NCBI GenBank assembly: GCA_020284085.1
Contig: JACEVL010000432.1
Coordinates: 270,001 to 334,000, forward strand
Reading direction: 5' to 3'
Source of the DNA: Aporrectodea caliginosa
Taxonomy: Eukaryota > Annelida > Clitellata > Crassiclitellata > Lumbricidae
Length of the DNA stretch: 64,000 bases
Shown here: piece after piece, positions 32,693 to 56,957 of the stretch
How positions within the stretch are numbered: the stretch's first letter is position 1
Layout: every line of letters starts with the position of its first letter
Program-made: the position numbers and the translations under genes
The notes under the pieces: generated by a model
Told to the model about the DNA's origin: nothing
The model's database searches: none
Seen by the model: the letters and a program-made list of their open reading frames with translations, nothing else

Positions 32693-33635
32693 CAGTGATG
32701 GGGAAAATACTTCTTAAAAGTATTTTGAGTATGAGTATAAATACCTGATCACAAAAGTTTTTCAAATACAAGTATAAATACTTTTTCACAAAAGTATTTA
32801 AAATACTTTTCCCGGACAAGTATTTTATACTTGTATTACAAATAATTTTTGCCGAAGTTTATCACAGATAAGAAAGTCATATAAAATTCAGACTCAAACT
32901 CTTAATATAGAATTTTGAACACCAGCAAAAATATTTCTCCAGTTCAGCATTCTTTATATGGCACTTAGGAATTGGCCTTAATTATCAGCAGTTATGATTT
33001 TTTCAATGGTATTCGAAGACTTTGTGCTTCTGCTGACATTGTTCCAGTTTTGAGCGTTTTGCCAGGGCACTTCTTTTCAGATGCTTGTAGGTACAAATGC
33101 CACCAGTCTAAATCTTCTGGAAATCATTTTTCACTATCAGATTCAATGTATGAATTGCACAGCACATATTTTTGACAAGAATATGTCAATGGTATTATCG
33201 GAAGAGGACAAAATTGTGTTCATGTCTAATGGAATTCATTGATCATTCCATCATTACTATCATCAAATTCAACATCAACACTTGAAGGGCAGCCAGCAGT
33301 ATGGTGACTTTGCACTTCTGGCTCATGTTCTGCCTTCAGATATGCTGAAAATGCTTGAACGATGTTAGACCCATTGTCTGTGACTGTGGAGGTGATGTTT
33401 GAGTGGTCAAGGCCACTGTCTGAATGCTTTGTTAATTGTTATTAATGAGATATAAAAGTATTTTTAAAAAGTATTTTAGCATTATAATTTAAAGTACAAA
33501 ATACTACCAAAAAGTATTTTAAGTAAAAGTTTAAATACTTGATCACAAAAGTATTTTAAATACAAGTACAAAATACTTAGATTGTATTTAAAATACTATT
33601 TTAAAAACTAGTATTTAAAATACTTCCCATAACTG
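32693..33635. mobile_element. hAT deletion derivative retaining transposase scraps
   Basis: Ends CAGTGATGGGGAAAATACTT and (inward) CAGTTATGGGAAGTATTTTA; perfect 8-bp duplication ATTATCAG (32685-32692 and 33636-33643). Inside, the minus strand reads VTDNGSNIVQAFSAYLKAEH and CAVHTLNLIVKNDF, both hAT transposase motifs, broken by stops. It is therefore an internally deleted descendant of an autonomous hAT. Confidence 0.92.
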
Positions 33636-34003
33636 ATTATCAGTATGAAACAGCATTAACCGTAAGTTGAAAGAAAAGTTTTGAACTTCGTGCAAAGGAT
33701 GCTTTCAATCAATCAATCAATATTCGTTTAATCATGAAACCAAGCTGTCACAGACGCAACTTGTTACAGGCAGTAAATAGCTAATGTCATTCAGCAGCAG
33801 GATTACGAATGCTAGGCGGAATAGTACTTCAAATGGTACTAATAATATTTTCGTTTATTCAGACACTGGGCTGTTCCGAGTAACTGTAAATAATACAGCT
33901 GTCCACGAGTATGGATGTACTTTTGTAATTGTAATTTGTAATCGAACATTTATAATAAGGCCACTCAACGATTCAGTGCCCTTCAAACTTTTGTGCATTA
34001 GGC

Positions 34004-34202
34004 CAGCGGCGTAACGATGGGGACAGAGGGGGCAGCCTCCCCCGGGCGCAGCGTGCACAAGAGGGGCGCAAAATTAGCTTTCAGTGGTACACAGTAGACC
34101 TACTATGACAAGAACGATTAAAAGTCAACAAGTAAATAATTAAAAAGGGACGCAGTCATCAACTCTTGCCACTGGGCGCTGATACCCTTCATTACGCCAC
34201 TG
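34004..34202. mobile_element. hAT-type MITE (199 bp)
   Basis: Ends CAGCGGCGTAACGATGGG and (inward) CAGTGGCGTAATGAAGGG; 8-bp duplication CATTAGGC (33996-34003 and 34203-34210). Same terminal family as 1868-2187. Confidence 0.92.
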
Positions 34203-34210
34203 CATTAGGC

Positions 34211-35880
34211 CTACTGGTATACGGACGATTGGTCATAGGACGATTGGTCATAGGACGATCGGTCATGTGGACGATTGGTCACAGGGCCTATTGCTTTGCC
34301 AAGCTTTGATGCCAGTCCAGGACCAATGTTACAAAAATAATCATTCATGCTATTTGCCATTTCCGATGGATTGTTAACTAACTTATCCTTAACATTTAAT
34401 TCGTTTATGGGAGATTTTTTAACACTTTTACGCGTGTTGTAACTACAGAGTGAATTTATTTGCATCCATAGTTTTTTGGCATTATTGGCATTACATTTAA
34501 AAAAATCATGATAGTAAGAATCTATCGCCATCTTGGAGGTTTTTCTAAAACAGTTTCTGTAGTTCTTGTATTTTTGCTCTCTATGTGGAGTTCTGTTTTT
34601 CAACCAGGCCCGATACAAACGATTCTTATGAGCACTGCTTATTCTTAGACCTTTGGTAATCCATAATTTGTCTTTAAATGCCTTCCTAGACAGGGGCTTC
34701 TATCCCTATACAGGGCGGGCGCAAGTTGATCCCAGTGAAAAACAGGGGGGAAGTGTTTTCTCAATTTTTTTTATCACACTTTCTACAAGTTACCGAGTCT
34801 TCATGCACTCACAGTCCTGTGAAAGAACCACATTTCTTGTATAGCCTAAATTAGGCCTAGTGCAAAACGGTGACATCGATTTTGTTAACACACTGTAGGC
34901 TACGTAATGTGTAATGTTCTTGCACTTAATCGCGCGACATTATCGTCTGCATAGTTGTGACAAATATAAACATTGGTTTCAACTTTAAAATAATGATTTC
35001 ACTTACGTATTTCATTAACTAAAATGCTATGACGCGTGAAAACACGAAATATAGCCTAAATATCGCTGTTGCGAGTTCAGTAGGTTGATGAATTTGTTGA
35101 CTCGCAAGCTTAAACATTGAACAACTTTACTGGTAATCCTTGATTTTAGGTGCTCTAATTATTTTGCATTGGTATCTATTACATGTATAAATGGAAGCTG
35201 GATTGATGAAAGAAATCTTCGCATAAATAGAAGTAGGATTGATGATATTTTAGCAGACGAAACCTATGAATTACAGATACATTTATCTAATCAGAAATGA
35301 GCTAAAACTCACGTTGGTAATAATATGGGATCTGGGGGAGAGGGGAGACCCGGCTCGACCCAGGGGGGGAAGGAATTGAGCCCAGATGTTTAGGGGGGAT
35401 AGAAGCCACTGTTCCTAGATATCCTGACCAGTGCAAAGGCGCGATTGAAACATTGCCTAACCTTTTTATTAAATACATCATATGCCTGGTCTACAGTAAT
35501 GTGACTTGAAAGTTTATTCTCCCAGTTAATTTGTTTTAACAAACTACTAAAGGTTAATTTGTTCTTTGGACTAAATAGTCTTTTATGAGGCCTATCCAAT
35601 GACCGACTTAATTTCTTTTTTAAAATTGTTATGTAGTTAGGTAAATGATCAGTTATATCCACCAAAAAATTTCCAAGCGACTCGATGTTATCTGGTAGCG
35701 GCTGCGGCTGCAACGATTCTTCAATGGGTGCGTCCGATTCTAATCCAGGAGCGGAAGCCGCCGCTTTGACATGAGAATCTCTCTTTGCTCCTTTTATATA
35801 CAACAGGGAGCGGGACTGTATAGAAGGTTTTGAGGATTTTGGTATGCTTGGAACTATACTCACTGTATAGCTGACCATGT
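34211..35880 (-). mobile_element. LINE fragment (endonuclease end and linker), split by a hAT insertion
   Basis: Minus strand: 35878-35420 reads the end of the endonuclease and linker (LPNYITILKKKLSRSLD, INWENKLSSHITVDQAYDVF). After the inserted element, 34690-34290 continues with KAFKDKLWITKGLRISSAHK, RLYRAWLKN and MNDYFCNIGPGLASKL. This is the usual region between endonuclease and reverse transcriptase. The RT itself is absent: the fragment ends at four copies of a 15-bp repeat (GACGATTGGTCATAG, 34224-34280). Confidence 0.75.
34691..35411. mobile_element. hAT-type MITE (721 bp) nested inside a LINE
   Basis: Ends CAGGGGCTTCTATCCC and (inward) CAGTGGCTTCTATCCC; perfect 8-bp duplication TTCCTAGA (34683-34690 and 35412-35419). 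Removing the element and one duplication restores the LINE reading, which dates the hAT insertion after the LINE. Confidence 0.95.
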
Positions 35881-35884
35881 TCTC

Positions 35885-37269
35885 GTATTTATGTTGCGTG
35901 GAATTTCAGTTAAATGGAAGCAGCCTCTGGCTTACTTTTTTGTAAGTGGGTCTGTGAAATCCACTATTTTGAGGCACCTTTTGCATGATTGTCTTGCAAA
36001 GTTGGAAGAAATAGAGTTACTTCCAAAAGCTGTTATTTGTGATCAGGGGCCCACAAACAGATGCTATTTGGAAACATTAGAAAAAGTGTCTTTTTCTCAA
36101 TCGTTTCTGTTTCATGGTTGCAAAAACGTTTATGTGATTTACGATCCCCCACATTTGCTTAAAAGCATACGAAACAACTTTAAAAAACATGGTTTTTTAT
36201 CGGGTTCTGGAGAAAATGTGTGTTGGAAGCATGTTTCTGAATGTTATGCATTTGACAGAAACTTGCCCATTAGAATTGCACCTCGTCTGATAGATAAACA
36301 TCTTGATATGCCTCCATTTACTAGCATGCGTGTTAATCTTGCAGCACAAATTCTTAGTCACTCTGTGGCAGCAGGTATACAAACACTTTGTCATCTTGGA
36401 AAGCTGGATAGAGATGCAGAACATACTGCAAAATTTATTGATAAGTTTGACAAGATTTTTAATGCTTGTAATAGCAGAACAATACAGAGTTCGCAACCCA
36501 TGGGCCATGCAGTTTCTAATGGTAGTGGTCATGATGTTTTCTTCCAAGACATACTGGCCTACTTGCAAGTCTTTAAACCTGCCAGATCAAAGAAGGAACT
36601 GCCCTGCATTTTAGGCTGGCAGATTACAATAAAATCCATTATTGAACTGTGGAAAAATTTATGTACAGCGAAGAAATATAAGTTCTTGTTAACATCTCGA
36701 TTAAACCAGGACTGCATCGAGAATTTTTTTCAATGATCCGTGGTTGTGGAGGACTCAGAGACAATCCTGATGTCGCATAATTTCGTTCCAGTTTCAGATA
36801 TATCGCTGTTAATAAATTGTTTGTTGACAATTCTGGACGTAATTGTGAAAATGATTTAGATAATGTGCTTTTGGATATATCGTCATTGTCAAATCTTATG
36901 AAATCCAGGTCAAATGATAAAAATTGTGTGTCCACTTCACAAACTGACCATGAGATCACTTGTGAAATGACATGTGAAGATGACTTTGACCTTCAAGATT
37001 TAACAGATATTCCAGATTTGCCATTGGAGATTGACAATGTTTTAGCATATATGAGTGGCTATATTTTAAGAAAGTGTGGATTTAATGATGGATGTGGCAT
37101 GTGCCAAACATGCAGTGATTTGTATACAAGTGTACACTTGTTACCTAATCCTCAGTTTTCTTTCTTACAACAGAAGGCATTCAAAGACACTGGCTGTTTA
37201 GTTTATCCTTCCATGACATTTCTTGCATTCACCAGGGAAATTGGAGCAACTGTTTCAGAATTCATTTGA
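35885..37269 (+). mobile_element. P-element/THAP9-like transposase remnant
   Basis: 35891-36736 reads WKQPLAYFFVSG, the DDE-region motif VICDQGPTNR, VYVIYDPPHLLKSIRNNFKK and LNQDCIENFF, all typical of P-element transposases. A frame change then leads to IRGCGGLRDNPD. 36817-37269 gives the C-terminus (NVLAYMSGYILRKCGF, CGMCQTC). The N-terminal THAP DNA-binding domain and leucine zipper are missing and at least one frameshift and a TAA (36777) break it. Non-functional copy. Confidence 0.85.
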
Positions 37270-37658
37270 CAAATTACAGCATAGTTAAGGTATATTAAAA
37301 CGACTATGCTTTAATATTTGCCCACAAGAATTTAGATATCGCTGCATGTGGATCAGCAACATGTGGTGCCCGGTTGAAATACATGGTCAAATTGTGTATG
37401 ACAGTTCGCATCCACAATAAGATCAAATTGCTTAACCAGCAATTTGAAAACTCTTGCAAACTTGAAATTAAGCGCAATCGTAAAGCAAAGAAAATTTGCA
37501 TGAGTAAGCATCGCAGTCAAATTTAATTTTTCATTCCTGTGCCTTTTATTGGTTATGGTCATGGAAATAGACTTCTGAGTCTTGATTGTTGATCATGTCT
37601 CTTTACTGACGATTAATGTAATAAATATTATGTGAAACTGTATAATACTGCTCAGCTG

Positions 37659-39235
37659 CAGGGCCGATGAGAGGGGGGGTCAGGTGGAGTTGCTGCCCCG
37701 GGGCCCGGTTCTATGGCAGGGGCCCTTGGCAGGGGCCCGGAAATGTCTAAAACTAGTTCAAACTGAAGAAACCTGTGGGTTTTTGCGTAATGCAGTCTAA
37801 TTGCTTCAATATAATAGCTAGGTAATGAAGTAAATGAGGTACTAGACCCATTGAATTTTTTACCAAAATGTAAGCCAATAACGAATGTGACGGTGGAAAT
37901 GGGACTGAAAAGGTTACCATTGTTGTTAACGAAAACGATTTAATAACTGTGAAACTTAACAGTCTCAGTTGCTCAGTCAGAGGATTTAGGAGTGAGCACA
38001 GTAACAGAAGTTGCTCATCACTCATCAGAGTGGTTTTGGACTATCTGCTGATGCAAAGTTAACTGATGCAGACAAATTTCGATTTCTGACTGAATTCTAT
38101 ACTCAACCAGAATCGTATGCGTGGCCAAGAACTTTGCATTACGGGGTGCGTAATGAAAAGTTCTAGGCCACGTTATAGTTGAATAACTTGAATTTGAAAA
38201 ACACTGCTTATCAGAAGCCTAAGCCTATTTTGACATTAATTTTATCAGCAGTCGGCCTAGAATTGATTATTCGTTTTCTGGGAGGCAACAAATTTGTACT
38301 GGATGTAAATTTCTGAATTGAAATTTGAGTTATTGTCAAATTAAATAATACTTTAACTTCGGCCGACAGCTGGATGCAATTTATCACAATAGGCCTAAAT
38401 AATTGATATCAAATTACCAATATTTGATATTGTAATAATTCCATTAAGTTGATAACGAATTAGAAGATGAATTACCATCAGAAATCTGGAGCTCAATAGG
38501 CCAAGAGGAGAGAAAGATTGGTGAAAGTCAGTAATGCAAACAAGAGACAAACAATCCTTCAAAGCCTTGTATTTTCAATTTCATCAAAAGCGAATGATGC
38601 AGCAAATCAAGCTGACAATATCATTGCTAGTATGATAGTAGATGTACGTGGAGTTGATCATGGTAGCTAGCTACAGAGCGCGCGAGTTGACGTAGTCCAT
38701 GTAGACAATGCAACACAGAAAATTGACGTATCATCACCTCATGAAATTGGATATCATAATGCGATATATGTCATTTAAAGATCATTTATCACATTAACAT
38801 AATCACATTTTCATATTAAATTTCTGTAAATTTCTTTATAATTAGAGGCATAGATGGGCCTTTTAAACCAGAAATTGATTTTCACATTTACTTTTACTAT
38901 AATTATTCAGGGCTTTTTAAAGGAATTTTTAGAACTGCACGACCCATTGCCATAGTGAATTATTCCAAATCGGATGACAATGAACATTTTAAAACTAGTT
39001 TTAACTGCACAAAAATGCTTCTACAGCTGCACAAATTCATTTAGAACTGCCCTTTTTGTGTAGAACTGCACACTAAAAAAGCCCTGTTAATATTATTATT
39101 ATTACCCTTATTATTATTCGTTAAATATAGTTTGATAGCGTTTTCAGGCTTACACCAGACTTGGGCTTAATAATAAAAGCGAGGGGCCCTGATGGATGTC
39201 TGCCCCGGGGCCCGATTTGGCTCTCGACGCCCATG
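37659..39235. mobile_element. hAT-type element, 1.58 kb
   Basis: Ends CAGGGCCGATGAGAG and (inward) CATGGGCGTCGAGAG; GGGGCCCGG blocks near both ends are inverted. Perfect 8-bp duplication CTCAGCTG (37651-37658 and 39236-39243). No transposase recognised. Confidence 0.85.
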
Positions 39236-39512
39236 CTCAGCTGCATCCATGTACATGTATAGTTCAATGTTAATATGTAAATAAGTATATTTGAATTATA
39301 TAGACTGTGAATAAACCTTATATGCAATAAAAAAATATATTAACTTTTTCTCCAGATCTCAGGTCATGAGTTGTTGCCTCTCGGGTACACTATGGGGTAT
39401 TGATTCATTCGGAGTATTCATACTGCGCCTGTCAAAGATATCTCATCAGAGGTGCTTCAAGCCCAGTCTCGGCAAAAGAAAAATTTTCAAGTGCTTGTGA
39501 GGGTCGTATAAA

Positions 39513-39721
39513 CAGTGGCGGCGCTACAGCAGGGCAAGCCAGGGCAGCAAATGCCCTGGTGAAAATCAGACAAAGCCTTTGCCCTGGTTGGTGCCCTGCC
39601 ACAAGGATGCCCGTAGTTTTGCCCTGCCGATAATTAAATGGCCCCTGCACAGGCTGCACTGGTTATTTGTATGACTGTCCTGGCTATGCCCTGGTTACAC
39701 AAATGTCTGGCGCCCCCACTG
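39513..39721. mobile_element. hAT-like MITE, diverged
   Basis: Ends CAGTGGCGGCGCTACAG and (inward) CAGTGGGGGCGCCAGAC; flanks CGTATAAA and CCTGTAAA match at six of eight bases. Interior repeats GCCCTG/CAGGGC. Confidence 0.75.
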
Positions 39722-39934
39722 CCTGTAAATTCCCTGATTGCAAAGATGCGCAGATCTAAATGGTATGCCGTTCGAGTGGATGACCCAACCTTTAAGGCCA
39801 ACCACTGTAAAGGCGACGTAGCGTTTGCATTCTCGAAGTGCCTGTAAAAGTGGCACGCGTTGTAAAGCATAAAACTTGCAATAAAATACATTAATATATC
39901 ATTTTTATTATTAATAATTATAATATTGAATATA

Positions 39935-40260
39935 TCAATCAATCAATCGTTTATTTGTAGCCAAACAACAATAAACAATAATATTACAAATCAGATTGCA
40001 CTTTTAAGTATGGATTGTTGAATGCCACAAGGGAAGGCCCTGAAGGGATCAAAGATCCCGCTAAGTAGGGACACCTCTATACAATTTCAACATAATATGT
40101 GGCGACCGAAAGATGCTTTACATAGTATAACAGTTGTTGACTTGATTAACATAAAAATCTTAACTAACCTTAACTAATTTAAACTAAATATCGAAAGTAA
40201 AAGGAATGAGTGGAATTATCGGAATATACTGTTTAAATATGTTAGTTTATGGCAGCTGCA
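39935..40260. repeat. Retroelement 3'-end fragment with (ATCA)n tail
   Basis: An AATC run followed by GTTTATTTGTAGCC and AAGGGAAGGCCCTGAAGGG; this resembles the 3' untranslated ends at 46400 and 47190. No coding remnant seen. Confidence 0.45.
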
Positions 40261-40700
40261 ATTGTCCGGTATGTGTCGTAGATCTAGTGAAATGCCGCGT
40301 CTATCGTTGCTAAGAAGCGATCAAACCAGTCACTATGTGGCGCCACGGTTTGTGTACTTTGACCACCACACAAGCCGAATACACAGCGGAGATAGGAAGT
40401 GTCATATCTTATTCTACGACGATATCTAACATCTTTGATGCTATTACCGAAGGCTCTGGCTTGCCTTAGAAGCGGTTGATGACGTAACATATGACGCATT
40501 AGGACGTACACCTTTATATTAATTTTAGTCTTTGGTGTTGTGGATGTGCGCTCCAAATATTTAGAAGGCCGTGTATGTCCAAACCATCTACTTTTCTTTT
40601 ATTTAAAATTTGTGGCTGTTAACGGTTTTAGAAATTGCTTACCAGTTTCTCTCGGATGGAGACCATGTTTAATCTGAAATTGAGAACATAATATGCAGGT

Positions 40701-52331
<11,631 letters not shown>

Positions 52332-53430
52332 GCCCAGTGCTTTATGCAGTGAGGTGAAATGTATGATATAAGATATCTACAACTATCACAGATTCTTGGT
52401 TATTTATGTTGTGATGTTTATGACTCATTTGTTATATTTCACTAGCTGTTCATTGATGAAATATTTTGTTTTGAAAACTGAATCGATTTAACGTGTCTTC
52501 ATAATATAAAATAGTAAACATTAGGCCTACATCTTGATGGCTTATAGATGTTCAATTTTAAAGCAATGCATTTGCTCGAAAGTTGTTTTACAATCTTGAG
52601 AATGAATATTTTGTATGCGTGTGTGACATGGACTGTGTATAGTAGCCTATGTCTTTTTGAAACGTATAATATATAATATATTACATATATTATATATCAT
52701 TAAATACTGGACAGCATGTATACTTTGAAGTATATTTTATCAAATGTTGATGTTCAGACTAAAAGTTTTCTAATTGGTAATAACTTGAACTACATACATA
52801 TCTTGTGAAAAAATGTTGTAATGAAACTATAGCACGATCCTTTATATTAAAGCATTCAAAAGTTTGTTGAATTTTATGGAATGCCGAGATTTAACTACTG
52901 ATCTTGTAGAAATACTGAATAACTTATTCACGTATATTATTACTGGGTAGGCCTCCATTTTAGCGTATTTTATTCTTGTTTTTTTAGTAAAACGTAATAA
53001 CGTATTTTATTATTATGCATGGTCAGCTCTATTTTAGCGCATTTTATTATAAACATGGCAATGGAAGTCGGATTGACGAAAATAACTCTTGCTTTAACGG
53101 AACTTCGATTCATGAAAATAATTCTTGCTTAAATAGAAGTTGAATGATGAAAAAATTTTATGGTGTAGGTGGAAGTTGGATTGATGAAACTATTTATACT
53201 GACTGACAAACTGTTATTTCCTTGAGGCACAATGCAAATAACAATTATAACTTGACTGATACTTATCAGAACATTTGGCTTGTGAACGGGATACCCAAAA
53301 GAGGCACAAGCCCGCTTAATTAGGTTAACCCTTTTCAGCTATATTCAATTATGGCTGGATAGTCAACTGAAAAGAAATAAAGGTTCATCAACTCAATAAT
53401 GTTCTTAACTAACTAATAACATTTTAATTT
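52332..53430. other. Gene C 3' flank
   Basis: Contains a possible polyadenylation signal ATTAAA near 52844, consistent with about 0.5 kb of 3' untranslated region. Otherwise AT-rich with nothing recognised. Confidence 0.4.
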
Positions 53431-54840
53431 GTTTAGAGATAGGCCTAAATATGTAAACGACTCAATGAAACAGTGTTAATGAAGTATGGTTAATCTCTCA
53501 ATTGTCTTTCAAGTAACTACTCCACAGCTTCTTAAATCGGGTCTATGTGTGCGCATTTCGAATACTCATCGGTACTGCATTCCAAATGTTTGGACCATTA
53601 AACTTTTTTTAACTAACAGATAATTAGTGCGTGCATATATGACACATAAACAATCAGAAGACCTTGTGTAATGGCCATGCATCTCTACCACCTTATTAAA
53701 TAGTTTGAAAATGATTCAGGAAACAAGTTTTTGGCAAATTTATACATAAATTTACCCACTTAATAGCGATTTATGTTTTCAAAGTTCATAATGTTAGGCC
53801 TATATTCTCTGTTTCTGCTTGCCGTGTGGAAATGAAATGGATCTCTTCCAATAATTCTAATAGCTCTTTTCTGTAGAGTCACAAGACATTTTAACCTCGT
53901 AGATATTATAATTCGAGGATCAAGCAATATTACCAAAATCAAAATATGAGATTGATTAGTGTAAAATATAAATTCCTGCGAATATGACCCGGGAAAAGGT
54001 ATTAGGGATTATTGCATATTTACGTAACGCTCTAGGGTGGGTGACTGGGTGTGTAGTGTCCTTGAAAACGTTACGAAGCGTTAGGTGGGTGTGGAGCTGA
54101 ACGTTGCGTAAAAGCTTTTACCGACACTAGACATGATGCGATCGAAGTCCAAACTTCGTGCCATTGAATTAGAACTTAACTAAGACACGCAATAGTATAG
54201 GCCCTAAATCAACACTAAATTAGTGTTTAATTGTTTAATACACTGCCGCCGAAGGATCCAATACCAGCAGATCATCAATTTTGCAAACTGCCTGCGCTTC
54301 TTCAAGATACTAACCCCGATAATACGCTTTCACATAGTAAGTTTATCTCAAATGATTTTTCGGAACAATAATTACGTAACAATTGGGGTGTGGGTCTAAG
54401 GAAACGTTACGAAGCGTTATAGGGTTGGTGGGTGGGTCAAAAACGGTTATTTTCGGCGTTACGTGCAATGACCCCTAAGATACTCTGGATAGTATACCAA
54501 GGTTTCTGGTAATTTACCCAGCAATAATATTAATAGGTCTATGTTCAATGTTCAGTCCAAGTCAGACATTCGTCAATACATATTCCAAGAAATTTAGTAG
54601 CATGGGTTTGGGATAGGGCAATTCCATCAACTGATAACTTTGTCTGGAGATCCAGGATTCTTATCTGCTTAGAATGGAATATTATAAAGCATGATTCTTT
54701 TTATTGAGCCACGGGCGATTGGTCCTAAACCAGTCAGTTAGAATATTTAATTCAGTATTAAATATTTAAATGAGTTTGGGTAAAGAATCATGAGAAGAGA
54801 AAGCATTCGTATCATCAGCAAACAAGATAAGTTTTATAGT
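53430..54840 (-). mobile_element. LINE reverse-transcriptase remnant, split by a MITE
   Basis: Minus strand: near 54830-54770 the catalytic LFADDTNAFSSHDSLP, near 54600-54550 TKFLGICIDECLTWTEH, then (after the insert at 54002-54478) RLKCLVTLQKRAIRIIGRDP. This is the order of the RT palm and thumb in LINEs; multiple frame changes make it inactive. Confidence 0.8.
54002..54478. mobile_element. MITE with TTAGGGNTNATTGCA ends
   Basis: Left end TTAGGGATTATTGCA and right end (inward) TTAGGGGTCATTGCACGTAA; GTTACGAAGCGTTA and GGTGGGT blocks repeat inside. It interrupts the LINE at 53430-54840. Target duplication not clear. Confidence 0.65.
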
Positions 54841-55041
54841 GTAAGTAGACGCTGGAGTGATGGAAAATCATAGTGTAAGTAGAAGCGGAATTGATGCTGA
54901 AACTGAATGTTACAATGTGCGAATAATAATTTACAGAACGCTAAAACGATAAATTATCTTATATAGTTTGAATATAATACGTTAAAATGGAGTTGACTAT
55001 GAGCCTACAGGGGAGTAATCGAAGATGCTGAAATGGAGTTT

Positions 55042-56957
55042 TAGGGGAACCCGGGGCAAGTTGGCCGGTGGGGCAAGTTGGTTGTGCGGTCCTGTGAGTT
55101 AACGGGGAGGTAGTGAAAAAGATTGCAGTACTTCTTAAGGTCGAGGCCATATGTGGTGACTTTTATGCGCATATGAATTTTCGCTGCGAATTTTTGTGGA
55201 TTTTTTGCTGAATAAAAGGTAATTTTAAATCTTAAGCAAACTTATTTCGTGAAATGTTCAATTCTCTATATATCGCAAACTATAGGGACTAAAAATGTGA
55301 AATTTGTACAATGTTTAGCGACATTTTTGTGGCATTGAACGGCATGTTGCTCATGGTTGAAATTATTCGCGTTGTCCCGCGATATGTGGTTTTAGAAAAA
55401 TTGTCTACTGGGGCAAGACGGTTGGGGCAAGTTGGTTGCTTCAACCAACTTGCCCCTTGAAGCAACCAACTTGCCCCTCACTGTTATTTTGTGTTATGTT
55501 AACATTAAGCCTATAATAACAATCTTACAGGGCCTAACTATTATGTATTACATCTTGAGACCAAAGTCTAAAGAAATGATCTGCTGTATTGTCTTTTTAC
55601 AAGGGCTATTATGCTCATATCTTGACGTATTTGCTACGACTCCAACCAAAGAGAACTCTCCTGAGCTTCTGTAGATTGGACTTTATGTTGCCAATACGAA
55701 TCAAGTTATAGTCATCCTCAGATATGTGACACCTAACTCTGCGCAAGTCACTGATAAGCATGTGTGACAAATTAAAATACGAGTAACTACTAACATAGTT
55801 GGTAAAGGACTTAGTAGATTTAAAATGACACCCAGGTTATTCTTGAGCAGAATCACCAACTCAGTAAGTGAGCCTATAGCGAGTCTCTAGTTTTGAAACA
55901 TTTAAACATAGACGTCTTAATAATAGCTGGCCATGATTTAAGCTGTTCAAACTTTTTCAGCTCAGTGATCAGCAGCAGAAATTCAAATTTTAATGATATT
56001 GAGGTGGAGCCTAGTGGTCACAATATAAGACTTCTCTCCTGAAAGGCAATGGACAACAGCTGTGCGGTGTGCGGAAGCAATTACAAGATAAACTGTCAAA
56101 TGAATTTAAGTATCATCGCTTAAAAATGATACCCTAGTGAATGACTGCCAAGCTATGTACCTAGTGGTGTGGTATACATTGTGAACAAGCGAGCAAACGC
56201 CGAACCTTAAGTGACACCATGCATTAGAAAAGCCTTGGAAGGAAATGCCATACTGACTAAGTGCAGGGACATAATTAATTATATATATTGGAAACCAATT
56301 CAGTGTAGGCCTAATGTTCAGAAACCCAAAACAATGTTGCTGTCAATGCAAAAATGTGGATGGACGCACCATCAAAAGCAGGATAGTCATGAGGAACAAG
56401 TGCTGTCACCTTACTCTTATCCATTGTGCAATCTATTAGGCTACTTTGATGATGATGTGCCTCATGTTTTAATTAAATCAACCTTCTAAAGGTGAACGGA
56501 ATCGACACTTTACAATATTAAGTTTATGACTTCACTTACGACTCTCATTTATGTAGGGTCTGTAACTCTGTATTCGTTATTGTTGATGAGTATTGTTTAT
56601 TATTGGCATGATCACTACTATAATATCGCATGAGTAGGCCTCTAATTAATAGGCCTATGTATTACAATAAACCAACTTGAGTCAACAGCAAGCTACTTGA
56701 ACGATGGGTATATCCAACTTGCCCCATTGGTGCATCCAACTTGGCCCATGGTCGGGGCAAGTTGGTTGTTCTGACTCATTATTTTCTTCAGTGATTATTA
56801 CTTTGTTCTTAATTATGTAAGATAAATCTTTTATGTAGTATGAATAACAATTGATTATAGCAATGTTTTGATATAAAACAAATTCTGCTGATAACAAGCC
56901 ATCATGTTTAAATTAGGAAAAATGTAAACACCAACCAACTTGCCCCGCTTTCCCCTA
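55042..56957. mobile_element. DNA transposon-like element with GGGGCAAGTTGG inverted termini, TA flanks
   Basis: Left TAGGGGAACCCGGGGCAAG and right (inward) TAGGGGAAAGCGGGGCAAG, followed on both sides by TTGG. TA on both sides could be a TA target duplication. A 15-bp hairpin GGGGCAAGTTGGTTG/CAACCAACTTGCCCC lies at 55424-55456, and further copies of the motif are near 55056 and 56750. No transposase recognised; superfamily not assigned. Confidence 0.7.
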
